Origin: Kwoniella bestiolae CBS 10118
Taxonomy: Eukaryota; Basidiomycota; Tremellomycetes; Tremellales; Cryptococcaceae
Direction of reading: 5' to 3'
Assembly (NCBI RefSeq): GCF_000512585.2
Contig: NC_089248.1
Span: forward strand, 744,001-808,000
Length of the DNA: 64,000 nucleotides
A program made the position numbers and the translations under genes. The stretch's first letter is position 1. Every line of letters begins with the position of its first letter. The notes under the pieces are model-generated. The model had not been told where the DNA came from and did not search any database. It worked only from the letters and a program-made list of their open reading frames with translations. Positions 23,601-36,746 of the stretch are shown one piece after another.

Positions 23601-25900
23601 CCTTGGTGATCTCGAATCATACCCATCAATTCCTCTCGTACAGCGAACGCAGGTAGATATTCCCTTTGTTCACGCAATGTACGAGTCTTAGCGAAATTTG
23701 AAACACCTTCTGATTTCTGCAGATGAGTCGAGAATTGTGAATCGGCTTTATAGCTTGCACCTTCTCCATCCCCGGCTTTTTGTCCTTCTTCACCTAGATC
23801 TGGCTCATCCTTCACCCCAAGGATATTACCCAATGTAGTTCCAGCAATAGAAGCAGCTTTGGCGGCAGCCTATGGTTCTCGTCAGCAGGAGCGCGAGGAT
23901 GATCATGTATGAATTGACTGACCTTTTCCCTTTCCTGACGTTCCCTTCTTTCCTTCACCAAAGCACTACCCTTCTTGGAGAATTGAGCCATGTCACTCGT
24001 GCCGTCTTTTACAGGATTGATCGGTTCTAGCTGTCTAGTGTACGCTACCGTCCCATCCAAGAAAGGCGGTTTCAAGTCATGCACCAATACGTGAACTTTG
24101 GAATCGGAATCATCTTCGAAGTCCATATCGACACCACCGCGCTGCATGACACCGGATGTCTGCATTCGGTTGGTCTCCCATAGATCGTTATCGGCGTTCT
24201 ATCCGACATTATCAGCTCATATACCATTAAGAGCATACCGGTATGCGATGAGAATGGGACACTCACGAATTGAGCTTGACGAGCGGTCTGCCGTTTAGCA
24301 GCTTTCGCTTCCAGCTCTTTCTCCTTCTCTCTTTCCAGACCCTCCCACTGCGAGAACGGATTATGCTCTTCATCCGGTGCCTGTCATCTGCATCAGTAAA
24401 CCGCCCTCTAACAGTAAATCATGGAATACTCACCACTGCACCCTCATCGTCGTAGCTATACCAGTCCCTATCAAGCCTCACTTGCTCCTCCTCCCACTCT
24501 TTTGCATCCAGCTCTACACCACCTTCATCATCCGGTGAGTCCTTCCTACCGGATCGAGGAGTCTGATCCCATGTCTGAGGCCTTCTTGAGCTTTCCGCTT
24601 TACCCCATCCTCCTGGTCCCCTATCCCGTTCATTACGAGGAGTCTCGTCCCATCCTCTATTGGGCACTCGCATACTGCTTCCACCCTCGATTTCACGATC
24701 CGACCGAGACGTTCGAGGTGTAGGTGCTGCTCCCCAACTTTTCCCTTCGGATCGTCCATCCCTCCTGTCTCGATCTCTGTTGTCCCTTCTGTCCCTGTCT
24801 CGATCGCGATCATCGTACCTTCCGCCACCTCGTCTATCTCTATCCCTCTCATCACGATATGATCCTCTGTTCAGCCTTGACTGGAAATCGTCTATTCCAC
24901 CTTGTTTCTCTCTTCCCTCCTTGTCTGCCGATGAAGCGGTGATGGATGATGAAGGGGCGTTCTTCCTATTTCGATATGCTTCCAGTTTGCGCTTGGCTTC
25001 GTCTGAGAGACCAGTACCTCGACTTGGCGTTTCGTCAGGTCGTACTCTGGCATGTTCCCGTTTAACCGGTATGGAGGGAACTGTATCGCGAGTCAGACGG
25101 AACCATCGTTGAGAACGAAGAAGGTTTACTCACCTTTGAAAACACCTCCGGAACTTGACCCGTCATCTCTATCATCCTCTGCATCTCTCTTCGATCTCTT
25201 ACTAGGCGGTTCGCTCCTCCCTTCGGCAGCAGCGGCCGCGGCTCTCTTCTCCGCCGCCAGTCTGTCCAAACCCAGCAAAGATGGTTTGGCTGTGGGCGGT
25301 GCTCGGAAAGCGACAAACTAGTTTTATAGATCAGCTTAGCAAGGTTGACTTATATTAGCTGATAAGTTCACTTACATCGCCACCGCCTCTCCTCAAACCA
25401 CCTTTCCTAACCGGTTCAGGAGCCAATCTGTCCGAATCATCATGCTCCATACCCTCAACATCGGTACTTGCTCTACCACCCAGCATTCTCGGAGGAGAGT
25501 GGTCGGAAGCTCTCCTACCGCCATTAGAATGAGATACGATGGATTGTTCTGCTAGTATGCGGGTATGAAGGGATAACATCGCATCTTCTGGGAATTTACC
25601 GAATGTTGATACGGCTAGGACATCTACGATTTTAGTATTGAACATTGTGAGCAGACCTGAAGACAATTACGTACCTCTCAAGAAGGCATCTCCACTCCTG
25701 TTACCTTTCGCTATCTCCACTATACGTCTTCCAAGCAGATCATTCACATTGACAGAGTTCATCAATCGAGACATCTAAAAGTATGGAGATGAGCACTTCG
25801 AGCATAAAGATTTGTGAAGATTACTTACCTCGATCGCAATTTGGTGGATGAACTCCTGCTCCGAATTGCCTCCATGTCGAGGAGGTGACTGAGCTGACAT
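20608..25900 (-). CDS. PRP16: Pre-mRNA-splicing ATP-dependent DEAH helicase Prp16 (DHX38)
   Basis: Start ATG 25900 (MSAQSPPRHGGNSEQEF) and stop at 20608, with about 20 introns. The N-terminal third is a disordered, charged domain with repeated WDETPR/WDQTPRS elements, as in DHX38. The helicase core follows: FAKTRTLREQREYLPAFAVREEL, Walker A GETGSGKTT, TQPRRVAAMSVAKRV, DEAHERSLSTDILMGLL, SAT as TSATMNADK, and motif VI QRTGRAGRTG. Then come the winged-helix/ratchet/OB segments (FPMEPSLAKMLI, LLHVYTQWKSN, WCMKHFLHPKLMRKAREVRGQL). Prp16 drives remodelling after the first splicing step. The REQREYLPAF block before the core separates Prp16 from Prp2 and Prp22. The last exon adds a basic-acidic tail (NVPKRKRSDKKPS) after the OB region. 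Confidence 0.94.
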
Positions 25901-26290
25901 GTTGCTTGATGTGATCTTGCAGATATCTGGGAGATCACTAGTGGATTTATGGATGCTTGATCAGTTACCAGATAATTCAGATCTCATACCATTTAATCTT
26001 CGAGCTGCTTGTTCAAAACAACCTACACCAGAGATGACGGAATCAATTTAAGACCGCAGAAAGAATGTTCCACGTCATCACTTCTTATATGTTATTGTTC
26101 GAAAAAAGTTGGAAAGATGCAAGATGAAGAGACCAAACACAGTCGAAAGAGCTTCTGCTGCATCGAATATCTTCCTCGAACATCAGCGCAAAAGTTGCAT
26201 TCGGCCAAACGAACCACGAGTAGCAGCCTAGGAAGCTGTTCAAGTGCCTCTCACCATCCCAGCTTCTCTAGCAATCTAGGAATCTACAAA
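25901..26290. promoter_or_regulatory. Divergent promoter of Prp16 and Trm732
   Basis: 390 bases. It is partly open in the Trm732 frame, with an alternative in-frame ATG at 26117. No TATA box is clear. Confidence 0.4.
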
Positions 26291-29200
26291 ATGGAGAACC
26301 GAGTCACCAACGATCAAGGGATGAAGGAGATTGAAGTCTGTAGGAAAGCCCTACTCAAGGCTAAGCAAGATGAGCTGGAGGATGAGTAAGTACACCTTGA
26401 TACATCTCTACCATACTGATGGCTGACGAAGGTTGCTTTCCACATGCAGTATACTAATCCGCGAAGGGATAGACCTCGTCCTACGCTCCTATCCCCCGGC
26501 GGTACAGCTAAAACAACTCGAGCTTCTCCTCGCCCTCCTTCGACAGCTTATCCATCTATGTTCCTCTTCTCACACCTCCATTACGTCTGAGGTGGAAAAC
26601 AAACTTATCCCAGCCTACCAACCAGGAGGACATCTCGCTTCTCTCATCTTACTTCATCTCGACCATTCCCAAAAAGTCCAACAACAACGATCATCCGAGG
26701 TCCTCTCTCTAGCTGGACATCTCTCCACCCTATTACCTCGTCCGTCCACTTCCAGCAGCTTATCAACCACATTCATCGTACCGCTCTTCAGACAAGCCAT
26801 AAACGCCGGTATAGCCAGAAGATCGAACTTAACGGTAATCTCGACATTACTAGACTACGTACCTTTATCTACCATTCCCAGTAGTCTTGTGGGAGATCTA
26901 CTAGGTGATCTGGGGATAGTGGATTGTGCGAATATCCGTTCCAACCTCATTATCAACCTTCTCACCAAGCTATGTTCATCGACAGATGAAGTTTTGGAGA
27001 AGATCGTACCATATTTCGATCCAAGCTTACCAAACGCAGTGATGGTAACTATGAATCGATATCTCTTACCAGCCCTGTTCAAGAAAGATCCAAATTACGT
27101 ATCAGCCTTACTAAGATTTTTATCGGATAGAGCGGATCTGTTCGGTGCATGGATAACGGTAGCTTCCATTGGCCTCTCATTGGGAATAGTCAAGATCAGA
27201 GATTTGCCTCAAGATGATTTAAAGGATGCTCTGGCGCATGAAGATGCAGATATAAGGATTAGGGCGTTTGAACTTGTGTCTGGGTCGAAAGAGCAGTTCA
27301 GCGAGGATGTGATGGAATTAATCAAAGATGGATTCAGGTGGAACGATGGTTTGCCAAGTGCAGGGTGGGTATGAGTCTTTTACCCATTCCATCACGAAAA
27401 TCCATACGATGTAGAAAACGTTGCTGATAATTTGATAATACATGTAGGAGCCGCTCAGCATTCTCTTCATCGACATTCGCATTCCTCGTGCGTCTACACC
27501 AACTTGAAACTTCCACTCGGCGAGTACTCCGCAAGAAACCTAATACAGACAGCATCAAGAAAGAGCAGGAATCTTTGTCTCACGTGCTACCACTAGGCGA
27601 AGATTTCCATCGGTGGTTCCTTGAATACCTAAATGGCGGATTAATACAAGCTAGAAGATTTCCAGTATTCAAGATACTGTTATCGTTGAATCTTTTGGGA
27701 AGGTATTTGGATGTTTTCGGTGATATTGAGGGCGTCCAGGAGAAAGTGTATACGGAAGAGAGGGTCGAGATGTTGTTGGCATGTCAGATGAGCGAATTCA
27801 CAGAAGTGCGGAATAGGTCTCGAAAGATGTAAGCTAAGTTCCTACAACTATCGTATTCAGTACATGTAGCTGACATGATTTCGTCCATATAGTTTGAAAT
27901 CTGCAAAAATACCTTTGCCAGGCTACGAGTCCCTTTCGACCCCCTCATCGCAGGCTCTACTGAATTCAGGAATGAACTCGATCAATTTGCCAAGGAAAAC
28001 TCAAGCTGAGGCTGGTAAATCCGCTTTGTGCATATTGTTCAGTAAGCTGGTGCAAAGTGATGAAGACCAATCTCATGCGTTGAGGTTTGTGGGAGATCTG
28101 ATAAGTCAGCTGGAAAGAGGGATCGAAGTTGTGGAGAATGACTTGGTAAGAGGGATAGAAGAGTATCCTTTGCATGGATCTTTGGCTGCTATAGGGTGAG
28201 CTGAATTCCCCAATCGAGGTTGAACGATAGCTGACAAAAAGGGATATAGTGACCTATTTTCATGTCTTGATCTCACGACACCGAATGCTCAGAAAGCATG
28301 GCAACTCACTTTCCATCACTTGTTCACCCTCATCAATCGTATATGGAGTATCACCAAGACAGTAATTTCCCTTGCTCCCTCGACTGTCGAAGGTGCAGTA
28401 GATTCCTCTAGACCAGATCATGAGATTGCTCGAGCGTACGAGGTACTGGGTAATGGGGATGATGAGGAAGAAGACGGAGATGGTGGAGAAGGCATGGATC
28501 ATACAGTCTTGCTATCCGGTTGTTGGAGAGCGACGAAGAGCGCAGGGTGAGCTGACTTTTGAATGCTGCGATCGAATAAGCTGACATCTTCTATGGAACA
28601 GCGAACTACTAGCCACCATCATATCTCTACCTATCACTCAATCCGGTACCTCCCAGACGATATGGACAAGAGCCGAGATCGATACAGCTGGTGAATGCTT
28701 CCTAACGTGGATGCACGAGATCAAACATCGAGGAACATTTTCCAAAATCGCCATAGCCTTTGCTCAATTGGTAGAAGCTGTTAGACCTATACCAGAGTTA
28801 AGGGGATTATGTGAAGATTGGTTACAAGTGAGCAATTCCCCCTCAACAATATACTTCCGGACTAAGAATCAATAGCTAACGAATGTTGAGTACAGCATGA
28901 ACTACGGACAATAGCCTCAGACCAACATTCCACCACTCGTCGGTCCGCAGCATTACCGTACTCGATCTTATCCCTCGTATCGTTCGACGAAGAATTACTT
29001 AATACTGCTCTGTCAGCCCTGCTGGACCTGGCAAGGGTGGAAAACAAACAGACATCGAATGTGACGAAGGTGCATGCTTTCAATGTGCTGAAGATTGTGT
29101 TGTTGGATGCAAAGCAGACAAAGTGGTTTGGTCAATGGTTCGAAAAGGGGGTTATGACTGCTTTGGGTGCATTTGAGTCGGCTGAGTGAGTGGGGGTTCC

Positions 29201-31141
29201 CCTGGCGCTTTCAATCTTCTAGTTACAGTGCCATACTCACGCTAACGAACCTCGATCAGCTGGAACGTGCGTAACGTCGGTCTAATCCTATTCTCCACTC
29301 TCGTCCATCGGTGTTTGTCCCCTCCAAGAGGTGGTCAAGATTATTACAAATCCCACTCAACTCTCGCAACCAGACAATCATTCTCATCTTTCCATTCAAA
29401 ATACCCTCTTATCATCCCATTCATCGCGGAATATCTTGAACAGCACAAAAGTGAAAATACGGGTAACAAGCATTCACCGTTGTTCCCTATTTTGATCATT
29501 GTCAGGAGTCTGAGGTATGATGATGCTTCTGAGGGGTTGGTGGAGGGATTAAGAGGGACGGTGCAGGGTTACTTGAGTAGTAGGGAGTATCAGGTATGTC
29601 AGCTACTCTTTGCGGACAAAGTCGTTGCATAAGGAGACGTCAGCTGACCGAATATCGTCCGAACGAGTAGGTCCGACAAGTTGCTGCTCAAGCGCTATCC
29701 TCACTTATACCGCCTAATCACTCGTCAGACCTCGCTCTAACTCTTACGAAGCAAATGGATAGGTCCGATCTCAACGCCGTACATGGCAAAGCGCTATATC
29801 TCAGACAGCTCATCGCAAATGTCATCCCTTGGTCGGACATCCCTGACTGCTCCAAACAATCCATTGAGGATGGTCTGTTGACGTTAGTCAAGCGAGACGT
29901 ACCTGGTACATGTCCGCCTATAACTCAGGCTATACTAGAATGCGTACAAGATTATCGTACCAACTCAAAATCAATCTCGTCGGAGCTTGTGATACAGACT
30001 TTGTCGTTTACTACTAGATATCTGAATACAAGGGAGGACATCAATTTCATACCTGGAGAAGACGCTCGACAAATCTCAACGGTGAAATTCGTTCTTTCCC
30101 ATCAACCTACTCTGGATGTCGTTTTGGGATTATTATCTAAATCTGCCAGTGAGATTGATCAGACCCTCGTACTGGAGAGTTTACCCTCTTTACCCCAACT
30201 ATGGACTAGAAAGGTCTTTGATACAATTTTGGAGATCGCTCTGAGTGGGAGAGGAGGCGATGGAGTGAGGGTTTTGGCTCTTGATGCGTTATCTGAGATT
30301 AGATGGTCAGATGAAATCTTCCGAGGAATGCAGGGAAGATGGTCGGGTATCATCAAGCGATTGGAGAGGGTGATAGGAGGTCGATGTATTCCCGTGAGAG
30401 AGGCTGGGTTGGTGGCTCTTGGATGGGCGGTGAAGCAGGTGAGTTATGGTTTCTGTTTTGGTGTGGCATGTGGATGATCGCTGATTTTCAAATACACAGT
30501 CTATCACTTGCAATGATGTCCAAGCTACGCAAGGCCTTCAAGTCATTTCTCCCTCTATACTGTCTTTCTCACAGGAAGACGAATCCCAACCATCTCGATA
30601 TGCTTCACTCCGATCTCTCGCCCATCTCACCCCGCACCTGTTCTCTCGTCCCATCTCAATCCTACACCAAACTTTAGTCAGGCTAATACAAGATGATGAC
30701 GAGGAAATACGTAATGGGGCTTGTGAGATCGTATCCCAAGGACTAGGTATGAAAAGGGGAGTGGTACTTTCCAAATCCCTATCCCTATATTGGGAATGGC
30801 TAGAACATCACCTAAAATCACTAAAGCAGGAAGAAAGGGAAGAATGGTTAATCTGGATTGGGGATCTGGCTAAAGATGAAGTAGGATATAAGGAGGATAT
30901 GAGAATTTTAGGTCGTCATAACAATACGACGGAGGTGTTATTCGAAGTTGAACCGTCTAATATATTCCGTGATCCCCTCGTGGACCATTATTACTCCAAT
31001 CGACTACTTAAATCCCTACATGTGGGTCAAGATGTACGGACCGTTCGTCCCGATTTTACAGAAGGAAGTCGGCTGAGTCCGATTGATGATGCGTGGGAAG
31101 CTAGGAGGACGATGGAGAGAAGAAGGGCTAGTGGACTTTAG
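26291..31141 (+). CDS. TRM732: Trm732/THADA-like tRNA 2'-O-methyltransferase partner (DUF2428)
   Basis: A long all-helical, HEAT/ARM-like protein of roughly 1,400-1,500 residues in about ten exons. Diagnostic segments of the DUF2428/THADA family are present: LLSGCWRATKSAGELLATIISLP, then GECFLTWMHEIKHRGTFSKIAIAF, then STTRRSAALPYSILSLVSF, then DWNVRNVGLILFSTLVHRCLSP. In yeast Trm732 binds Trm7 to methylate C32 of several tRNA anticodon loops. The chosen start MENRVTNDQ at 26291 has a good context (ACAAAATGG). An in-frame ATG at 26117 would add 58 Ser-rich residues and cannot be excluded. Exon 1 joins as DELEDE-DILIREGIDL. The last exon ends WEARRTMERRRASGL. Confidence 0.88.
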
Positions 31142-32361
31142 CGTGTCAGTTCAAAGGAGGTGGTGTGTAGGTCAAATGACGTGAGGTGAGGTACGTTGCC
31201 ATGCGGTGGAGGATCTTTCTTCCTTTGTATGCAACTTCGATATGGTGGATCATTCTGTACATCCATGCATGGATAGGGTCAGCATGCATATAGTCATTTT
31301 TGTCTTTGTATCAAGTGGACAAACTTGCAGACACCATGCTATGATCTATGATACAGCTACTTAGGTCACGGCTAAGACGCCGTTTTAAGGTTATCTGAAA
31401 CAATTGGATTTGCCACTCTGGGCTAAGGATAAATGTTTCATTCGATCGAGTATCGTTGAACGACGCTCAGACCTCTTTCAATCCAGGTTTATCAACCTCC
31501 ACCATCAGATCGCCCTTATATAAGATGTATACACACATACACACACATGAATACGCGCACGCCAGTTGATTGATTGATCCTTTCACCACCTAATCACCTA
31601 ATACCTGTTAATACTGTTTAAACTGCTTCTCGCTTACTTTATCACCTAGGTCCCATCACAAACACCATTTTCATCAATTTTAGACTGGACTGTATCTACA
31701 CGTTTTTCCTTTATTTCGATCTATGTGGATAGCCTCAGACCGATAAACTCAAAGATCACCCAATGGCCGAGTAACTACAACATCAACTCGTGGTGGGTGA
31801 TTGTACTTTACGGACCGAGGGGGACAGGGGGATACATACCTGTATCAACAAGAACAATAAGACTTTTAACAAGATCGATCAAGATAAAATTGTGTTGTCT
31901 TCGTCCGTCCGTCCGGATCGGCAGTGGTACTAGCACTACTGTGGTACTTGTCGATACTCTTCCGATCATCTGGCAATACTGTAAAACATCATCTTGGCTT
32001 TAGATCAGAGTGGGGATGTTGGTTTTCAGGAGGGCGGATGGGATACATACTATATCTTAACTGAGGACGGTATCTTCTTCTAGATTGAATGGTGGTGATA
32101 TGCGTACTACTACTATACTGGAACATCACTTTTCAATGATAATCAAGATACCATCATAATTTATGTGTTATTTGTTATTGTCTTGATATCAACGCAAGAC
32201 AATCACTCGACCTCGCTGGATTTGGGGGGTACAGTACAACAACAGCAAACCATACCACCATATCAACCCTCTCAACCACTACACAGCCCATCAAACGACC
32301 TCACCTCACCTCATTTGGATACTGGATCTTGACACTACCAGCGATCTTCCTCCTCTCCATC
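31142..32361. promoter_or_regulatory. 1.2-kb intergenic region / long leader before the SANT-like gene
   Basis: Contains a CA-rich stretch (31528-31560, alternating TATACACACATACACACACATG), pyrimidine-rich blocks, and only small ORFs such as 31725-32003 without recognisable content. It could hold a long 5' UTR or a noncoding transcript; nothing is proven. Confidence 0.4.
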
Positions 32362-35300
32362 ATGTCCACGTCCACGATATCATCCTCCTCGACCCGTAAT
32401 CATCCACACCAAACACGATATCATCCTTACTCGCTTGATTCCAACCTACTAGCCTATCGTCATACGGGACCCCCATCGATAGCTTCCACTTCGACCACCT
32501 CGTCTGCCCCTTCAATAGCTTCATCCAGTGCTACGATCGTTCCGTCTCTTACACTTCAAAGACAAGATGGTCTCAGGATCAAGGTCAATACCAGTGTCGC
32601 ACCAAGCTCTCACATATGGGACGAATTCTACAACGAGCATGGTAGACCTCAACCTGCTCATCATGGAGATGGAATGGAGATACATGAGGAAGAACCAGAA
32701 GCTACCACACCCCGTCTTCCACCATCCTCATTCCAACACCCACCTGAACCAGATCTTAATCCTGCCAACTACAATTTCAACGAGGATACAACAATATCAG
32801 AGTTGCTGTCCATGTTCGAACTTCCAATTAATACCGAAGCGCAAACTCAAATCGGTACATCAAGCCACCACCTGCCTGCTACCAATACCTTGGGTGACTA
32901 TCCCGGGGCGGAATTCCTCAATTTACCTGATACAGCTTCTACAATGGATGCTCAATTTCCAGGATTAGATGAGTTCGATTTTACCCAGTTCAACTTTGAT
33001 AATCCCCCTATACCTGCTGCTAATGAACCTTCAAATTCGACTGCCACTTTAGAGAATGGTCATTCAGAGGAAGTTGCCACCCAGTCAAGTGGTTTCGACA
33101 GGGCGCAGAATAGTATGGAAATAGGTTTGAATAGCTCAAACTCAAATTCAAACTCAGATACTCCGCCAAACAATCCAAATACATCAACATCTCAGATCGA
33201 ACCTTCACCATCTGTGCAACCGAGTACAGGGGGTGAAAAGCATACGTGTACTTGTAAGTACACATTCCCACCTTGCATACTACTCCCATAATGGCAAACA
33301 GTCATGAGCTGAGCTGCGGTTGACTGGACGTACTTCTCTTTCCCCCACCTCGACCAAACCTCATGTTTGTGTGTATCTCCAAATCTTACTTCTCCATCAA
33401 ACCACGACTTTGTCAGACACTGTACCCCTTCCCCTTCAAACACTTGCTACATCCAACACTCCCATTGTTGGAGAAGCATCACCTATACCCAATGAAGAGA
33501 ACAATAAGACTTCATCGACTTTACTTTCTTCGAATAACTGTACCCCTCTTGTCATCGGTTCCTCTTCTTCATCATCATCATCTTACCCTCACTTGAAAAG
33601 AATGAAGATGAAAGCTCTGTCCACGGATAAAGATGTGATTCGATTTCAGAAGGAAGTGCTCAACGTAGCGGCAAAGTTTTATACGGATTTGGCAGATGTT
33701 TTTGTAAGTCCCTTGACTACCCTATCAAACACAGCGGTGGCCCTGACATCTGATTACATATCTGTCAGGGAAATACTCCGAGCGAGACCATCAAACTTGG
33801 TATGTCGCGTACTGGTGTTTTGGTCGAGGACGATACCATCTCCGATGTATTGGAAGACATCAAGTCGTTATGTGCTAGATTGGTAGGTCCCCTGGTCATA
33901 TAGCGTTCGGGAATGTCAGCTGAAGGTAATGCATAGACGGCCAAAGCATCTGATATCCCTGGGTATCCTGCCGATGATGACGATGTCAATATGAGTGGCG
34001 ATGAAGTCCCGCCACCGACCCTACTCGTTCCTCCCGTTACATATCGTTCAACCCACAAAACCGCTCAAAAAGGCTCTTCGACCGAACCTATCGACTTGAC
34101 CGCTTCCACACCCAGATCAGAAGGTGTTACTCCCGCTGCTCCACCTCATGTACCTTTACCTCCATCTATACCTGTGGTCGCAGCGTCCCAAAAGACTCCA
34201 GCACGTATAAACCACGTATCCACACCTAGATCTTCCCCTCCATACCCCGGCTCAAGGCGTAAACGACTACACGATCCATTCACCCCTGAATCGCTAGGTG
34301 CGGGTCCATCGAGTGTATTGCCCACGGCCAACACTTCACCTCTATGTCCGGGATCTACGCCATCTATGCCTTTCAACGCATACACACCCGCTCACTCGCT
34401 TCCCGCACAGACACCCCTAGCGAGGATGCTGCTGGACTTACCGCCACTTCCTAATCCCACCAACAGGGTTATACATGGACCATGGAAGCCTTCCGAGGTG
34501 GAACGATTGAGGACGTTAGTGGCGTTTTCGCAGGATGTGGAGGATAATGCTCCGATCGATCATACGGATTGGTCTTGGGTTGTGGATAATTTCGGAGGGA
34601 CGAGGAATAGACACCAGGTGTTGATCAAGGCTGTTGAGCTGGGTTTGAGGGGTGAGTGGAGTCTTCTCAGCGTGGTCTCATTTCTTCTCAGTACCTCGAT
34701 CTTTGGGACCTGCTCCATTGCAACATGAGAAGATGAGGCAGGATCTAGGCTGACAGGTGTCACTTGCACAGAGACTTCAACACACCATAGTCGACGTATC
34801 AAGCAGAAGGGATATCGAGATGCGTTAGCAGCTATGGAAGACGAATTAGGCGCTACCAGTACCAAACCACTACCAAGCCCTTTACCACCTTTACTCCCTT
34901 CTGCTCAAATCACACCTCGCCCACCTCGACCAGACGCCGCAGCACGAAGGCACAGTGAAGTCGCACCGGTTGATCATATCGGTCCAGGAGAATCAGGTAA
35001 ACTAGTAAAAACCTCGTTGATGTTGGGTGAGGGAGGCAGAAGGGAGAGTGATGGCGGTGTCGTATCTGAACCTACACTTGGGAGGGATACTTCACTCCAT
35101 CCGATCAAAGCAGCACCAAGAGCGTTGGACCTATCTTCGCCACGAGATAGAAGAGACTCGCCTTCTCAAGCTCAGACTCGGACCTCACCCATCCGCCCAC
35201 CTCATACTCCCAGATCCAAATTGAATACAATGGGATTCAAACCCTATGCTCATCCTTCTTCTGCGCCTCCCCAACCCCTGTCTACCAGACATGGATGGAG

Positions 35301-35457
35301 ACTTGTAAATGATGGGAGACCTAGTGTGATTAGTCCGACATTTGGGCGGTTCGCGATGAAGGGGTTGGGGTATGGGTATCAGTATCGGCTCGGTGCGATC
35401 TCTGGACCGGGGGAGAGGGGTGGGGGTGATGGTGAGGGGGGAGAGAAGGATGGGTGA
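32362..35457 (+). CDS. Uncharacterised protein with a Myb/SANT-like domain
   Basis: Five exons (32362-33253, 33417-33703, 33769-33882, 33937-34651, 34772-35457) give 897 residues with exact frame closure. Most of it is disordered, rich in Ser, Thr, Pro and Asn. Two short ordered parts stand out. Around residues 345-430 is a helical block (KDVIRFQKEVLNVAAKFYTDLADVF to LEDIKSLCARL). Around residues 600-680 is HGPWKPSEVERLRTLV, then DHTDWSWVVDNFGGTRNRHQVLIKAVELGL, with the tryptophan spacing of a Myb/SANT helix-turn-helix. That suggests a nuclear chromatin or transcription role. I do not recognise the family; the function is unknown. The final 200 residues are Pro/Arg-rich and end in a glycine/glutamate run. 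Confidence 0.72.
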
Positions 35458-35903
35458 GGGGCTGTGAAATTGTTCAATGAGGAGACGAAGAAGTGTAGAA
35501 AGGGGAGAATGATGATAGGATGGGACACGGATTGAATGAGGATGGAGATGACCTGCAATGATTGATATGACCTATACGAAAGGGTACGAATATAACGCAT
35601 ACAAACACGAACACGGCAGAATGACTTTACGATGGACATGTTGTAAATACTCTTTATGATATACCTATACATATACTATGCCTGCTTTTTAATTTGTACT
35701 TGAGGGTTGATCTGAACAGGAAGGACTATTGATATATGGTTTGAACCATACTATGCATTGTTGACCCGATTTCATGGATCAGAACATCGTCGTGATACCT
35801 TACCAAAACCCAGATGGACGATCGCCTTACACCAAATTAGAGTATGCTATCTCGTCAAGCATTGTATGGTCAGGTGTCTCCATCCATGCCTTGATACATG
35901 TGA
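35458..35903. other. Convergent 3' intergenic region
   Basis: 446 bases between two stop codons. AT-rich 3' UTR-like sequence. No gene seen. Confidence 0.4.
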
Positions 35904-36746
35904 TTATACCTCCAAGAAATCCTCAAATCGGGAGCCATCCAATATGCCCGACTTTTCGACCCTGTCCAGCTCTTTGCCCTATCCAAGTTGAGTCATAGTT
36001 AGCTCATTTCGATTTGTAGATCAGCAAGGCGTGGTGAGGTCAGGTGGGTGGGAGATCTGGGCCCGACAGCATGATGATGAACTTGGACTGCAACACTCAC
36101 ATTTTCATCCAATCTGATAATGGTAGGTACAGACCGCACGCCGTACTTGATTCGTGCAGGATGGGAAGGGACGTTCTTCCACCTGTGCAATCAGAGCGGA
36201 GTTGTCAGTGAGGTTCATAGTGTAGTAGATGGAGGACATGTGAAGGGATGATGCACGATCCGAGTGATAATAGGGTGGTAGACTTACCCCGAATAAGGCC
36301 CGATGTAGGTTATCACTCCGTCTAAATTTCATTCACAATCAGACCATAGACAGTCAGTCAAATCATAGTAGATTGATCATTCTGAAATCAGAGTAGAGTA
36401 TACAAAAAACTTACTAGGTTTCGACCCACCCGTAAAAGCACTTTTCACAACCCCCTCAACATCTCTACAATGCTAAGTATCTCCCCAGCGTCAAATCAGC
36501 CATCAGAAGGTAGAGTTGTGGTACGTCGGTGAGAGAGCTCACGGGACACCACATCCTCCCTCCCTCTACGTCCGAGTAGAATATCAGGTACGTCGATTTC
36601 TTACCAGCTTGAGGTTTCAGGTAAGAGTCGGAAGGTGGGTATCTGCGTAGGCGAGAGGTCAGACAGTGTTCAGTCTCTGCGGGAAAACAGGGTGGAGGTA
36701 CACTGTTACTTCACTTTACTTACTGGCCTGAGGTGGTTAATGGCAT
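35904..36746 (-). CDS. TXNDC17-like thioredoxin (DUF953) with a CPHC active site
   Basis: Six small exons (36724-36746, 36543-36642, 36415-36472, 36288-36321, 36101-36182, 35904-35978) give exactly 123 residues, the same length as human TXNDC17/TRP14. Segments are YLIFYSDVEGGRMWCP, then HCRDVEGVVKSAFTG, then GVITYIGPYSGWKNVPSHPARIKYGVRSVPTIIRLDEN, with the cis-proline SVPT loop. The redox site reads WCPHC across an intron, where the family norm is WCPDC. Such proteins reduce disulfides and persulfides in the cytosol. No ORF longer than 75 codons shows it because the exons are so short; the splice model is supported by exact frame closure and family length. Confidence 0.85.

Noticed and set aside
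31725..32003. Small ORF in the 1.2-kb intergenic region
   Set aside because: No similarity or composition supporting coding; more likely 5' leader or promoter.
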